From positions 1,488,001-1,552,000 of the forward strand of contig JAWKLZ010000001.1 in NCBI GenBank assembly GCA_041392475.1: DNA of 64,000 bases. The letters run 5' to 3'. The stretch comes from Chitinophagales bacterium. GTDB lineage: Bacteria > Bacteroidota > Bacteroidia > Chitinophagales > UBA2359. Positions 45,701-60,700 of the stretch are shown one piece after another. Under the pieces are notes generated by a model that saw only the letters and a program-made list of their open reading frames with translations, made no database searches and was not told the DNA's origin. Position 1 is the first letter of the stretch; each line of letters starts with the position of its first letter. Position numbers and translations under genes: made by a program.

Positions 45701-48700
45701 CCTGTGTTGGCATCGTAAATATTCACGATAATGTCCTGCAAGCCTGGCTCACCTTCGTCTTGAATACCATTGGCATTTTCATCCAACCAAACATAATCTC
45801 CTAAGCCATTCACTGGTGGAATCCAATATCCGAAGTCCAAATCAAGGTCTGATTCTCCTGACTCCAATGTAGTAGTCATCTGAATAAAGGTCGTTGGCTC
45901 CTCACCTGTTGGTAACAATGGTGGAACCAATGTGCTGTAAGTCCCTGGTGCCAAATTGTCAAACAAGTAGAACCCGTTTTCGTCTGTATCAATTGTAGCC
46001 AAGACATTGCCGTTTTCGCCCAACAATACTACCGTAACTCCTTCAATGCCTTGCTCACCAGCATCTTGAACACCATCGCCATTCATATCATTCCAAACAA
46101 AATCTCCCAACTGTACGGGTAAATAAATACCTGCGTCAATGGTGAAATTCTGCTCGCCTTCACCCAATGCAATCGTATCGCTTGTGCCGTTTTCATCTGC
46201 ATTGCTGTCTGCTCTAAAGTCGGCTGTTGCAAATTGTGGAGAAGTTTGGTAGCCCGTTGGCAAATCAAACTGTACGTAGTAGTTGCCTGCTGCTAAGCCT
46301 GTGAATAAGTAATCTCCAAGCGTTCCAGTAGTAGTTGTTCCCATTGAAGCTCCTGTGTCTGCATTGAACAATTCAACTTCTACGCCTGCAATGCCTGTAT
46401 CACCTGCATCCTGAACGCCATTGCCGTTTTGGTCAATCCAAACGAAATCTCCTATTGCACCCAATGGCTCGGCTATTGTTTGATAACCAAAGTCTAAGTC
46501 CAAATCACTTTCACCAGACAACAAGGTAGTTGTCATACTGCTGGCAGTCGTGATGGTTTCGCCATTAGGGCCTAAGATGGACACGCTAACGGTGTAAGTA
46601 CCTGGTGCCAAGTTAGTGAATGAGTAGAAACCATTTTCGTCGGAAGTTGTGGTAGCGACTACTGCGCCATCTTCGTTGAACAAGGTCAGCGTTACGCCTC
46701 CCAATCCAACTTCATTGCCACCTTGTTGTCCATTTCCGTTTTCATCCAACCATACGTAATCTCCAATGGTAACAGGTGCGTAATAACCCGCATCTACATC
46801 TCTATTGAAGTCTCCTGCTGCCAAATCAACGGTGTGAGATTGTCCGTTTTGGTTGGCATCGCTATCTGCTGCTTCATTATCACCTTCGTTTGCAGAAGTT
46901 CTATCCAATCCGTTTGCATCGCCAAAGACTACATAATAGCTGCCGTCCAACAAACCATTGAAGGAATAAGCTCCGTCTTCGTCTGTTGAAGTTGTTGCCA
47001 ATTGTTCGTCGGTATCTGCATTGTAAAGCGTTACTGTTACACCTTCAATGCCTCTTTCACCCGCATCTTGCAAGCCATTGCCATTGTCATCTAGCCATAC
47101 AAAGTCTCCCAAACCGTTCAACAATGGTGTGTAACCAAAGTCATAAGTCAAGTTGGTTTCGCCAGAAGTCAATGTGTGGGTAATGGTTGTAGGCGTGCTT
47201 GGCGTTTCGCCATTGTTGCCGATTGCAGGAACGCTAACCGTGTAAGTGCCTGGAGGCAAGTTGTTGAAGGTATAGATTCCATTACCGTTGGTCGTAGTTG
47301 TTGCAACTACATTTCCATCAGCATCCAAAAGTGTTACGGTGATTCCACCCAAGCCGTTTTCTTCATCATCTTGTACTCCGTCACCATTCAAATCCAACCA
47401 TACATAGTTGCCAATCGTAACAGGTGCATAATAGCCCGCATCGAAGGTCAAATCGCTTTCGCCACCTTCTAAGGTAACGCTTGCTGTTTGTCCATTCGTG
47501 CCTGCATCGCTGTCTGTTGCATCATTATCGCCTTCGTTTGCAGTTGTTCTATTGAAGTCTTCTACATCACCAAAGACCACAAAATAGTTGCCGTCAGGTA
47601 GGTTGTCGAACAAGTAGAAACCGCTTTCGTCCGTAGTTGATGAAGTAATTGATCCGTTGGTGTCCGCATTGAACAAGGTTACTTGTACACCTTCAATGCC
47701 TTCTTCACCAACGTCTTGAATTCCATTACCATTTTCATCCAACCATACGAAATCTCCTAAACTGTTCACCACTTCGCAAGGTGCAGGAGCTTCAAAGAAA
47801 CTGTCTTCTGAGCAGAATTCGCCAATTGAAGCGGTGATATTGCCGAAGTTGCCGTTTGCAGGAACTAAGAATTCAAAGTCAATGCTACCGCTTCCATCTC
47901 CTGTTGACCATGTTTGGCTATTACTTCCAACGTTTACCACTACATTGTCGCCAAATACAGCATTTGTCCAATTAACAGTCACAGTTACCGTTGCTTTACT
48001 GCTACCTGTATTTTCATTGTAGAAACAATCGCTTACTTCTGATACTAATACTAATGTACAAGCAGGGAAGAAACCAGCATCAATCGTCAAATCGCTGTTG
48101 CCCAACGCCAAAGTAACGGTTTGTGACTGTCCATTTTCATCGGCATCGCTGTCTTTTGCATCGTTACCGCCTTCATTTGCAGGGCTTAATAAATATCCTT
48201 GTACTTCCCCAAACACGATGTAATACTCACCTGCGTCTAAGTCTTCAAACAAGTAGAAACCGTTTTCGTCGGTAGTCGTTGCATCAAGTGCTTGATTGTT
48301 TGTTGCATTGTAAAGTGTTACAGTAACTCCTTCAATGCCTTGCTCACCTTCGTCTTGAATACCATCTCTATCGACATCCAACCATACGAAATCACCTAAG
48401 TTTGTAACGAAATAGTATCCTGCGTCAATGGTCAAATCGTTGTCGCCACCTTCTAAGGTAACGGTGTGTGATTGTCCATTTTCGTCTGCATCACTGTCTT
48501 TCGCATCGTTTCCACCTTTGTCTGCTTCTGTTCTTTCCATACTGTCAATTCCTTCAAACACTACATAGTAGTTGCCATCAGGTAATTCAGTGAACAAGTA
48601 AAAACCATTTTCATCCGTTGAAGTAGTCGCCAATTCTTCGTCTGTGTCTGCATTGTAGAGCGTTACAGTGACTCCTTCAATACCTTCCTCATTGCCACCT

Positions 48701-51700
48701 TGTGTGCCATTTTTGTTTTCATCCAACCAAACGAAATCTCCCAAGCTGTTCAACAATGGCGCATAACCAAAGTCGAGTGTCAAATCTTGTTGACCTGCTG
48801 TAAGGGTAGTCGTTTGAGAAGTGCCAGTTGTTGGCGTTTCTCCATTTGGTCCATTTGCCGCTACAAATACAGTGTAAGTACCAGGCATCAAACCTTCAAA
48901 GCTATACAAGCCGTTTTCATCTGTTGTCGTTGTAGCAATTTCATCACCGTTTTCATCCAACAAAGTAACCGTCACGCCTTCTATGCCAGGCTCACCTTCA
49001 TCTTGATTGCCGTCTTTGTCCAAATCCAGCCATACGAAATCTCCCAAACGTGCCAACGGTAAATAACCTGCATCTATACTTAGATTTTCTTCCCCACCAC
49101 TTAATTTCACTGTATGAGACTTGCCGTTTTCATCGGCATCACTGTCGTTGCCGTCATTTCCGCCTGCATCTCTGTCGGTTCTCACCATATTTGCTACATC
49201 GCCAAACACTACATAGTAGTTGCCATCCAACAAGCCTGTGAACAAGTAATAACCGTCTTCATCTGTGGTTGTAATTGCCAATTCTTCATCCGTATTGGCA
49301 TTATAAAGCGTTACCGTCACCCCTTCAATACCTTCTTCATTACCGCCTTGCGAACCATTGCCGTTTTCATCCAGCCAAACGAAATCTCCCAAGCTGTTCA
49401 CAATCGCACCATATCCAAAGTCTAAAGTCAAATCTTCTTCGCCTGAAAGCAAAGTTGTTGTTTGGTGGTTGTCCGTAGTCAATTCTTCACCATCAGGACC
49501 AAAGTTCGGTACGCTCACAGTGTAAGTGCCTGGAGGCAAGTTGTCAAATCCGTAAATGCCATTTTCATCAGTCGTCGTTGAACTCACGATATTTCCATCT
49601 GCATCAAACAACTTCACAGGAATACCAGCAAGAGGTGTTTCGCCTTCATCAAAATCACCATCGCTGTTCAAATCCAACCACACAAAATCACCCAAGTTTA
49701 CAGGCTCATAATACCCTGCATCGATGGTTTCATTGAATTCTCCAACACCCAATACGATGTCATCAGTTTGCCCAGTTGTTGTCTTTGCATCGCTGTCTTT
49801 TGTGTCATCGCCTTGATTTGCAGATGTAGCAATCAACCCATCAGGAGCAGTAAATACAACATAATAAGTGCCTGATTGAAGGTCGTCAAATAAGTAGAAA
49901 CCGTTTTCATCAGTCGTTGTTTCCGCTACAAATGTGCCGTTTGCTTCATACAAGACTACTTTCACTCCTTCAATCCCTTCTTCAATCGCAACATCGTCTT
50001 GCACTCCATTGCCATTTACGTCCAGCCATACAAAATCCCCCAAAGAAGAACAGTCAGAAGCGGAGGTAATTGCTACTTGCTCTGTTGCAGAACAATTGTT
50101 TTCGTCTGTTACGGTCACTGTGTAGTTGCCCAAAATCAATCCGTCAATTGCCGCACCTGTTTCTCCATTCGACCAAACATAAGTCAATGAACCTGTACCT
50201 CCCGTTGCAGTCACCTCTGCCGTTCCATCATCGTCATTGCTACAATCCAAATGTGTTGCTGCAATACTCATTTCAATACCTTCTGGCTCGGTTACGGTTG
50301 CTGTTGCAGTTGTGCTGCAATTGTTTGCATCTGTTACAGTCACTGTGTAAGTGCCTGCGGTTAAGCCTGTAATTGCTGCTGTCGCATCACCGTTTGACCA
50401 AGCATAGCTGTAATCCGTTGTGCCACCTTGTGCTGTTGCAGTCAATTCGCCATTGTCATCACCAAAACAAGCCAATGCTGCATCTTCTACGCTTGCGGTC
50501 AATTCGCTTGGCTCGCTTACGGTTGCCGTTGCAGTTGTGCTGCAATTGTTGGCATCTGTTACAGTCACTGTGTAAGTGCCTGCGGTTAAGCCTGTAATTG
50601 CTGCCGTTGCATCGCCATTTGACCAAACATAGCTGTAATCCGTTGTGCCGCCATTTGCTACCACTGTCAATTCGCCATTGTCATCACCAAAACAAGCCAA
50701 TGCCGTATCTTCTACGCTTGCGGTCAATTCGCTTGGCTCGGTTACTGTTGCTGTTGCAGTTGTGCTGCAATTGTTTGCATCTGTTACAGTCACCGTGTAA
50801 GTGCCTGCGGTTAAGCCTGTAATCGCTGCCGTTGCATCGCCGTTTGACCATACATAGCTGTAATCGGTTGTTCCGCCATTTGCTACGACTGTCAATTCAC
50901 CATTGTCATCTCCAAAACAAGCCAACTCAGCATCTTCTGCGCTTGCAGTCAATTCGCTTGGCTCTGTTACGATTGCCGTTGCAGTTGTGCTGCAATTGTT
51001 TGCATCCGTTACAGTCACTGTGTAAGTACCTGCGGTTAAGCCTGTAATTGCTGCTGTCGCATCGCCGTTTGACCAAGCATAGCTGTAATCGGTTGTGCCG
51101 CCATTTGCAATTGCAGAAAGTTCGCCATTGTCATCGCCGAAACAGGCTAAATCGTGGTCGGAAACACTTGCGGTCAATTCGCTTGGCTCTGTTACGATTG
51201 CCGTTGCAGTTGTGCTGCAATTGTTTGCATCTGTTACAGTCACCGTGTAAGTGCCTGCGGTTAAGCCTGTAATCGCTGCCGTTGCATCGCCGTTTGACCA
51301 TACATAGCTGTAATCGGTTGTTCCGCCATTTGCTACGACTGTCAATTCACCATTGTCATCTCCAAAACAAGCCAACTCAGCATCTTCTGCGCTTGCAGTC
51401 AATTCGCTTGGCTCTGTTACGATTGCCGTTGCAGTTGTGCTGCAATTGTTTGCATCCGTTACAGTCACTGTGTAAGTACCTGCGGTTAAGCCTGTAATTG
51501 CTGCTGTCGCATCGCCGTTTGACCAAGCATAGCTGTAATCGGTTGTGCCGCCATTTGCAATTGCAGAAAGTTCGCCATTGTCATCGCCGAAACAGGCTAA
51601 ATCGTGGTCGGAAACACTTGCGGTCAATTCGCTTGGCTCGCTTACGGTTGCCGTTGCAGTTGTGCTGCAATTGTTTGCATCTGTTACAGTCACCGTGTAA

Positions 51701-54700
51701 GTGCCTGCGGTTAAGCCTGTAATCGCTGCCGTTGCATCGCCGTTTGACCATACATAGCTGTAATCGGTTGTTCCGCCATTTGCTACGACTGTCAATTCAC
51801 CATTGTCATCTCCAAAACAAGCCAACTCAGCATCTTCTGCGCTTGCAGTCAATTCGCTTGGCTCTGTTACGATTGCCGTTGCAGTTGTGCTGCAATTGTT
51901 TGCATCCGTTACAGTCACTGTGTAAGTGCCTGCGGTTAAGCCTGTAATTGCTGCTGTTGCATCGCCATTTGACCAAACATAGCTGTAATCCGTTGTGCCA
52001 CCTTGTGCTGTTGCAGTCAATTCGCCATTGTCATCTCCGAAACAGGCTAAATCGTGGTCGGAAACACTTGCGGTCAATTCGCTTGGCTCGCTTACGGTTG
52101 CCGTTGCAGTTGTGCTGCAATTGTTTGCATCTGTTACAGTCACTGTGTAAGTGCCTGCGGTTAAGCCTGTAATTGCTGCTGTCGCATCACCGTTTGACCA
52201 AGCATAGCTGTAATCGGTTGTGCCGCCATTTGCTACCACTGTCAATTCGCCATTGTCATCACCAAAACAAGCCAATGCTGTATCTTCTACGCTTGCGGTC
52301 AATTCGCTTGGCTCGGTTACTGTTGCCGTTGCAGTTGTGCTGCAATTGTTGGCATCTGTTACAGTCACTGTGTAAGTGCCTGCGGTTAAGCCTGTAATTG
52401 CTGCTGTTGCATCGCCATTTGACCAAACATAGCTGTAATCGGTTGTGCCGCCTTGTGCTGTTGCAGTCCGCCATTGTCATCACCAAAACAAGCCAATTCA
52501 GCATCTTCTACGCTTGCGGTCAATTCGCTTGGCTCGCTTACGGTTGCCGTTGCAGTTGTGCTGCAATTGTTTGCATCTGTTACAGTCACTGTGTAAGTGC
52601 CTGCGGTTAAGCCTGTAATTGCTGCTGTTGCATCGCCATTTGACCATACATAGCTGTAATCCGTTGTGCCACCTTGTGCTGTTGCAGTCAATTCGCCATT
52701 GTCATCACCAAAACAAGCCAATTCTGCATCTTCTGCGCTTGCGGTCAATTCGCTTGGCTCGCTTACGGTTGCCGTTGCAGTTGTGCTGCAATTGTTTGCA
52801 TCTGTTACAGTCACTGTGTAAGTGCCTGCCGTTAAGCCTGTAATTGCTGCCGTTGCATCGCCATTTGACCAAACATAGCTGTAATCGGTTGTGCCACCTT
52901 GTGCTGTTGCAGTCAATTCGCCATTGTCATCACCAAAACAAGCCAATTCAGCATCTTCTACGCTTGCGGTCAATTCGCTTGGCTCGCTTACGGTTGCCGT
53001 TGCAGTTGTGCTGCAATTGTTGGCATCTGTTACAGTCACTGTGTAAGTGCCTGCGGTTAAGCCTGTAATTGCTGCTGTTGCATCGCCATTTGACCATACA
53101 TAGCTGTAATCCGTTGTGCCACCTTGTGCTGTTGCAGTCAATTCGCCATTGTCATCACCAAAACAAGCCAATTCTGCATCTTCTACGCTTGCGGTCAATT
53201 CGCTTGGCTCTGTTACGGTTGCCGTTGCAGTTGTGCTGCAATTGTTTGCATCTGTTACAGTCACTGTGTAAGTGCCTGCGGTTAAGCCTGTAATTGCTGC
53301 TGTCGCATCACCGTTTGACCAAACATAGCTGTAATCCGTTGTGCCGCCTTGTGCTGTTGCAGTCAATTCGCCATTGTCATCTCCGAAACAAGCCAATGCT
53401 GCATCTTCTACGCTTGCGGTCAATTCGCTTGGCTCGCTTACGGTTGCCGTTGCAGTTGTGCTGCAATTGTTTGCATCTGTTACAGTCACTGTGTAAGTGC
53501 CTGCGGTTAAGCCTGTAATTGCTGCCGTTGCATCGCCATTTGACCATACATAGCTGTAATCCGTTGTGCCGCCATTTGCTACCACTGTCAATTCGCCATT
53601 GTCATCACCAAAACAAGCCAATGCTGCATCTTCTACGCTTGCGGTCAATTCGCTTGGCTCGGTAATTTCTGTACTCGCTGTAGCCGTTGCCCCATTATCA
53701 TCGCTAACAGTTACAGTGTAAATACCTGCACTAACACTTGAAATACTGCTGCTACTGCTTCCATTTGACCAAACATAAGCATAGCTACCAACACCACCAC
53801 TAACAGTAGTTGATGCGCTACCAGTATTCTCTCCATAACACAAAACATCTACATCTATTAAAGCAACTACTACTGCATCAGGTTCACCAATGGCAACTGC
53901 ATCTATTTCTTGACAATTGTTTCCATCGGTAACAGTCACAGTATAAGCACCTACTGATAAATTGTCAATAGTTGCAGTGGTACTACCATTTGACCACAAA
54001 TAGGTATAGAGAGGTGTTCCACCACCCACATTCGCACTTGCTGTACCATCACTGATTCCATTAATGGTTACATCCGTTCCAGAAGTAGTTAAAACCAAAT
54101 CCGTAGGCTCGTTTATTGTTGCCTGTGCCGTGCTGCTTGCACCATTCTTATCTGTAACTGTAACAGTATAAGTACCTGCCGCAACATTTGAAATGCTCTT
54201 ATTAATGATACCGTTAGACCAATTATAAGTGTAAGGAATAACACCACCACTTACCAAAGTAGTTACAGTTCCTGTATTATCACCAAAACACAATACATCT
54301 ACAACACTTGCTCCTATTTGCAATTGGTCGGGTTCGCTTACGGTGGCTTCGGCCGTGTCGGTGCAGTTGTGGGCATCGGTGTAGTTTGGAGTGCCGCCTG
54401 TTGCGCTGACTCCTACTGTGCCGTCGTTGCCGCCGTTGATGTTTGACCAAAGGTATTCGTTGCCGCCTACACCGCCTGTGCTGCTGCTGGTGATTTCGCC
54501 TGTGTTTTCACCAAAACACAAGATGTCGACTCCTACTAAATTGATGGTCAATTGGTCGGGTTCGCTTACCGTGGCTTCGGCCGTGTCGGTGCAGTTGTGG
54601 GCATCGGTCACGGTGACGGTGTAAATGCCTGCGGTTAAGCCTGTTATAGTGGCAGCGTTCGACCATTGTACTGTGCCGTCGTTGCCGCCGTTGATGCTGA

Positions 54701-57700
54701 CGGGGCTGTTTGAAGTAGTAAGAACGATGTCGCTTGGTTCGCTTAGGGTGATTTCATCCGTGGCGGTTGCGCCGTTGTCGTCTGTTACCGTTACCGTGAG
54801 TGCCGCCTGTTGCGCTGACTCCTGCTGGTGATTTCGCCTGTGTTTTCACCAAAGCACAAGATGACTCACAGTTTGCCGTCGTTGCTGTTGATTAAGTTCC
54901 TGTATTAGGGTGATTTCATCCGTGGCGGTTGCGCCGTTGTCGTCTGTTACCGTTACCAGTGCCTGCTGTCAAGGTGTTTATTGAAGCGGTTGTTGCACCG
55001 TTTGACCAAAGGTATTCGTTGCCGCCTACGCCGCCTGTGCTGCTGCTGGTGATTTCGCCTGTGTTTTCACCGAAACACAAGATGTCGACTTACTAAATTG
55101 ATGGTCAATTGGTCGGGTTCGCTTACGGTGGCTTCGGCCGTGTCGGTGCAGTTGTGGGCATCGGTCACGGTGACGGTGTAAATGCCTGCGGTTAAGCCTG
55201 TTATAGTGGCACCTGTGCTTATGCCGCGTTCGACCATTCATAGGTGTAGTTTGGAGTGCCGCCTGTTGCGCTGACTCCTACTGTGCCGTCGTTGCCGCCG
55301 TTGATGCTGACGGGGGTGTTGGAGGTGCTTAATGTAATGTCGCTTGGTTGGCTTAGGGTGATTTCATCCGTGGCGGTTGCGCCGTTGTCGTCTGTTACCG
55401 TTACCGTGTAAGTGCCTGCTGTCAAGGTGTTTATTGAAGCGGTTGTGCACCGTTTGACCAAAGGTATTCGTTGCCGCCTACACCGCCTGTGCTGCTGCTG
55501 GTGATTTCGCCTGTGTTTTCACCGAAGCACAAGATGTCGACTCCTACTAAATTGATGGTCAATTGGTCGGGTTCGCTTACCGTGGCTTCGGCCGTGTCGG
55601 TGCAGTTGTGGGCATCGGTCACGGTGACGGTGTAAATGCCTGCGGTTAAGCCTGTTATAGTGGGCCTGCGTTCGACCATTCATAGGTGTAGTTTGAGTGC
55701 CGCGTTGCGCTGACCTATGTGCCGTCGTTAGTTGATGCTGACTGGGCTGTTTGAAGTAGTAAGAACGATGTCGCTTGGTTCGGTTAGGGTGATTTCATCC
55801 GTGGCGGTTGCGCCGTTGTCGTCTTTACGTCGTTGCCGTAAGTGCGTAAATCGCTTATGTTTGAAGTTGTTGCAGACCGTTTGCCGTTGATACGCCGCCT
55901 GTGCTGCTGCTGGTGATTTCGCCTGTGTTTTCACCGAAGCACAAGATGTCGACTCCTACTAAAATGGTCAATTGGTCGGGTTCGCTTGGTTCGCTTGCAG
56001 TTGGTGTCATTTAAATGCCTGCGGTTCCGTGGCGGTTGCGCATTCATAGGTGTAGTTTCGTGCCGCCTGTTGTTACTGTGCCGTTACCGTTGATGCTTAC
56101 TGGGCTGTTTGAAGTGCCGATGTGCTTGGTTCGCTTAGGTGATTTCAATCGTTTACCGTTGTTTAAGTTGTTTATTGAAGCGGTTGTTAAGCCTGTTATA
56201 GTGGCACCTATGTTTGACCAAAGGTATTCGTTGCCGCCTACACCGCCTGTGCTGCTGCTGGTGATTTCGCCTGTGTTTTCACCGAAACACAAGATGTCGA
56301 CTCCTACTAAATTGATGGTCAATTGGTCGGGTTCGCTTACCGTGGCTTCGTGTCGGTGCAGTTGTGGGCATCGGTCACGGTGACGGTGTAAATGCCTGCG
56401 GTTAAGCCTGTTATAGTGGCATCGATGCGTCTGCGTTCGACCATTCATAGGTGTAGTTTGGAGTGCCGCCTGTTGCGCTGACTCCTACTGTGCCGTCGTT
56501 GCCGCCGTTGATGCTGACTGGGCTGTTTGAAGTAGTAAGAACGATGTCGCTTGGTTCGCTTAGGGTGATTTCATCCGTGGCGGTTGCGCCGTTGTCGTCT
56601 GTTACCGTTACCGTGTAAGTGCCTGCAATTAAATCGCTTATGTTTGAAGTTGTGCACCGTTTGACCAAAGGTATTCGTTGCCGCCTACACCGCCTGTGCT
56701 GCTGCTGGTGATTTCGCCTGTGTTTTCACCAAAGCACAAGATGTCGACTCCTACTAAATTGATGGTCAATTGGTCGGGTTCGCTTACCGTGGCTTCGGCC
56801 GTGTCGGTGCAGTTGTGGGCATCGGTCACGGTGACGGTGTAAATGCCTGCGGTTAAGCCTGTTATAGTGGCATCGGTCCTGCGTTCGACCATTCATAGGT
56901 GTAGTTTGGGGTGCCGCCTGTTGCGCTGACTCCTACTGTGCCGTCGTTGCCGCCGTTGATGCTGACGGGGCTGTTTGAAGTAGTAAGAACGATGTCGCTT
57001 GGTTCGCTTAGGGTGATTTCATCCGTGGCGGTTGCGCCGTTGTCGTCTGTTACCGTTACCGTGTAAGTGCCTGCTGTCAAGGTGTTTATTGAAGCGGTTG
57101 TGCAGCACCGTTTGACCAAAGGTATTCGTTGCCGCCTACACCGCCTGTGCTGCTGCTGGTGATTTCGCCTGTGTTTTCACCGAAGCACAAGATGTCGACT
57201 CCTACTAAATTGATGGTCAATTGGTCGGGTTCGCTTACCGTGGCTTCGGCCGTGTCGGTGCAGTTGTGGGCATCGGTCACGGTGACGGTGTAAATGCCTG
57301 CCGTTAAGCCTGTTATAGTGGCGCTGCGTTCGACCATTCATAGGTGTAGTTCGGAGTGCCGCCTGTTGCGCTGACTCCTACTGTGCCGTCGTTGCCGCCG
57401 TTGATGCTGACTGGGCTGTTTGAGGTGCTTAAGAACGATGTCGCTTGGTTCGCTTAGGGTGATTTCATCCGTGGCGGTTGCGCCGTTGTCGTCTGTTACC
57501 GTTACCGTGTAAGTGCCTGCAATTAAATCGCTTATGTTTGAAGTTGTGACCGTTTGACCAAAGGTATTCGTTGCCGCCTACACCGCCTGTGCTGCTGCTG
57601 GTGATTTCGCCTGTGTTTTCACCAAAACACAAGATGTCGACTCCTACTAAATTGATGGTCAATTGGTCGGGTTCGCTTACCGTGGCTTCGGCCGTGTCGG

Positions 57701-60700
57701 TGCAGTTGTGGGCATCGGTCACGGTGACGGTGTAAATGCCTGCGGTTAAGCCTGTTATAGTGGCATCGGTGCCTGCATCGGACCATTCATAGGTGTAGTT
57801 CGGAGTGCCGCCTGTTGCGCTGACTCCTACTGTGCCGTCGTTGCCGCTGTTGATGCTGACGGGGGTGTTGGAGGTGCTTAATGTAATGTCGCTTGGTTGG
57901 CTTAGGGTGATTTCATCCGTGGCGGTTGCACCGTTGTCGTCTGTTACCGTTACCGTGTAAGTGCCTGCTGTCAAGGTGTTTATTGAAGCGGTTGTGCACA
58001 CCGTTTGACCAAAGGTATTCGTTGCCGCCTACGCCGCCTGTGCTGCTGCTGGTGATTTCGCCTGTGTTTTCACCGAAACACAAGATGTCGACTCCTACTA
58101 AATTGATGGTCAATTGGTCGGGTTCGCTTACGGTGGCTTCGGCCGTGTCGGTGCAGTTGTGGGCATCGGTCACGGTGACGGTGTAAATGCCTGCGGTTAA
58201 GCCTGTTATAGTGGCATCTATGCCTGCGTTCGACCATTCATAGGTGTAGTTCGTAGTGCCGCCTGTTGCGCTGACTCCTACTGTGCCGTCGTTGCCGCCG
58301 TTGATGCTGACGGGGCTGTTGAAGGTGCTTAATGAACGATGTCGCTTGGTTGGCTTAGGGTGATTTCATCCGTGGCGGTTGCACCGTTGTCGTCTGTTAC
58401 CGTTACCGTGTAAGTGCCTGCTGTCAAGGTGTTTATTGAAGCGGTTGTGCAGACCGTTTGACCAAAGGTATTCGTTGCCGCCTACGCCGCCTGTGCTGCT
58501 GCTGGTGATTTCGCCTGTGTTTTCACCGAAACACAAGATGTCGACTCCTACTAAATTGATGGTCAATTGGTCGGGTTCGCTTACGGTGGCTTCGGCCGTG
58601 TCGGTGCAGTTGTGGGCATCGGTCACGGTGACGGTGTAAATGCCTGCGGTTAAGCCTGTTATAGTGGCATCTGCGTTCGACCATTCATAGGTGTAGTTCG
58701 GAGTGCCGCCTGTTGCGCTGACTCCTACTGTGCCGTCGTTGCCACCGTTGATGCTGACTGGGCTGTTTGAAGTAGTAAGAACGATGTCGCTTGGTTCGGT
58801 TAGGGTGATTTCATCCGTGGCGGTTGCACCGTTGTCGTCTGTTACCGTTACCGTATAAGTGCCTGCAATTAAATCGCTTATGTTTGAAGTTGTGGCACCG
58901 TTTGACCAAAGGTATTCGTTGCCGCCTACGCCGCCTGTGCTGCTGCTGGTGATTTCGCCTGTGCTTTCACCAAAGCACAAGATGTCGACTCCTACTAAAT
59001 TGATGGTCAATTGGTCGGGTTCGCTTACCGTGGCTTCGGCCGTGTCGGTGCAGTTGTGGGCATCGGTCACGGTGACGGTGTAAATGCCTGCGGTTAAGCC
59101 TGTTATAGTGGCATCGGCGCCTGCGTTCGACCATTCATAGGTGTAGTTCGGGGTGCCGCCTGTTGCGCTGACTCCTACTGTGCCGTCGTTGCCGCCGTTG
59201 ATGCTGACGGGGCTGTTTGAAGTAGTCAGAACGATGTCGCTTGGTTCGCTTAGGGTGATTTCATCCGTGGCGGTTGCGCCGTTGTCGTCTGTTACCGTTA
59301 CCGTGTAAGTGCCTGCTGTCAAGGTGTTTATTGAAGCGGTTGTGCAGACCGTTTGACCAAAGGTATTCGTTGCCGCCTACGCCGCCTGTGCTGCTGCTGG
59401 TGATTTCGCCTGTGTTTTCACCGAACACAAGATGTCGACTCCTACTAAATTGATGGTCAATTGGTCGGGTTCGCTTACCGTGGCTTCGGCCGTGTCGGTG
59501 CAGTTGTGGGCATCGGTCACGGTGACGGTGTAAATGCCTGCGGTTAAGCCTGTTATAGTGGCATCGGTGTATCGCGTTCGACCATTCATAGGTGTAGTTT
59601 GGGGTCGCCTGTTGCGCTGACTCCTACTGTGCCGTCGTTGCCGCCGTTGATGCTGACGGGGCTGTTTGAAGTAGTAAGAACGATGTCGCTTGGTTCGCTT
59701 AGGGTGATTTCATCCGTGGCGGTTGCGCCGTTGTCGTCTGTTACCGTTACCGTGTAAGTGCCTGCTGTCAAGGTGTTTATTGAAGCGGTTGTGCACCGTT
59801 TGACCAAAGGTATTCGTTGCCGCCTACACCGCCTGTGCTGCTGCTGGTGATTTCGCCTGTGTTTTCACCGAAGCACAAGATGTCGACTCCTACTAAATTG
59901 ATGGTCAATTGGTCGGGTTCGCTTACCGTGGCTTCGGCCGTGTCGGTGCAGTTGTGGGCATCGGTCACGGTGACGGTGTAAATGCCTGCCGTTAAGCCTG
60001 TTATAGTGGCATCGTGCCTATGCGTTCGACCATTCATAGGTGTAGTTCGGAGTGCCGCCTGTTGCGCTGACTCCTACTGTGCCGTCGTTGCCGCCGTTGA
60101 TGCTTACTGGGGTGTTGGAGGTGCTTAATGTAATGTCGCTTGGTTCGCTTAGGGTGATTTCATCCGTGGCGGTTGCGCCGTTGTCGTCTGTTACCGTTAC
60201 CGTGTAAGTGCCTGCAATTAAATCGCTTATGTTTGAAGTTGTGGCGTTTGACCAAAGGTATTCGTTGCCGCCTACACCGCCTGTGCTGCTGCTGGTGATT
60301 TCGCCTGTGTTTTCACCGAAGCACAAGATGTCGACTCCTACTAAATTGATGGTCAATTGGTCGGGTTCGCTTACCGTGGCTTCGGCCGTGTCGGTGCAGT
60401 TGTGGGCATCGGTCACGGTGACGGTGTAAATGCCTGCGGTTAAGCCTGTTATAGTGGCATTTGCATTGGACCATTCATAGGTGTAGTTCGGAGTGCCGCC
60501 TGTTGCGCTGACTCCTACTGTGCCGTCGTTGCCACCGTTGATGCTGACTGGGCTGTTTGAAGTAGTAAGAACGATGTCGCTTGGTTCGCTTAGGGTGATT
60601 TCATCCGTGGCGGTTGCGCCGTTGTCGTCTGTTACAGTTACCGTGTAAGTGCCTGCTGTCAAGGTGTTTATTGAAGCGGTTGTGCAGACCGTTTGACCAA

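Noticed and set aside
50373..53518. Series of ~74-codon plus-strand ORFs (MLLSHHRLTKHSCN type) at a 225-bp period
   Set aside because: They are the antisense shadow of the SprB repeat array; the minus-strand frame has clear domain content and codon use, the plus strand has none.
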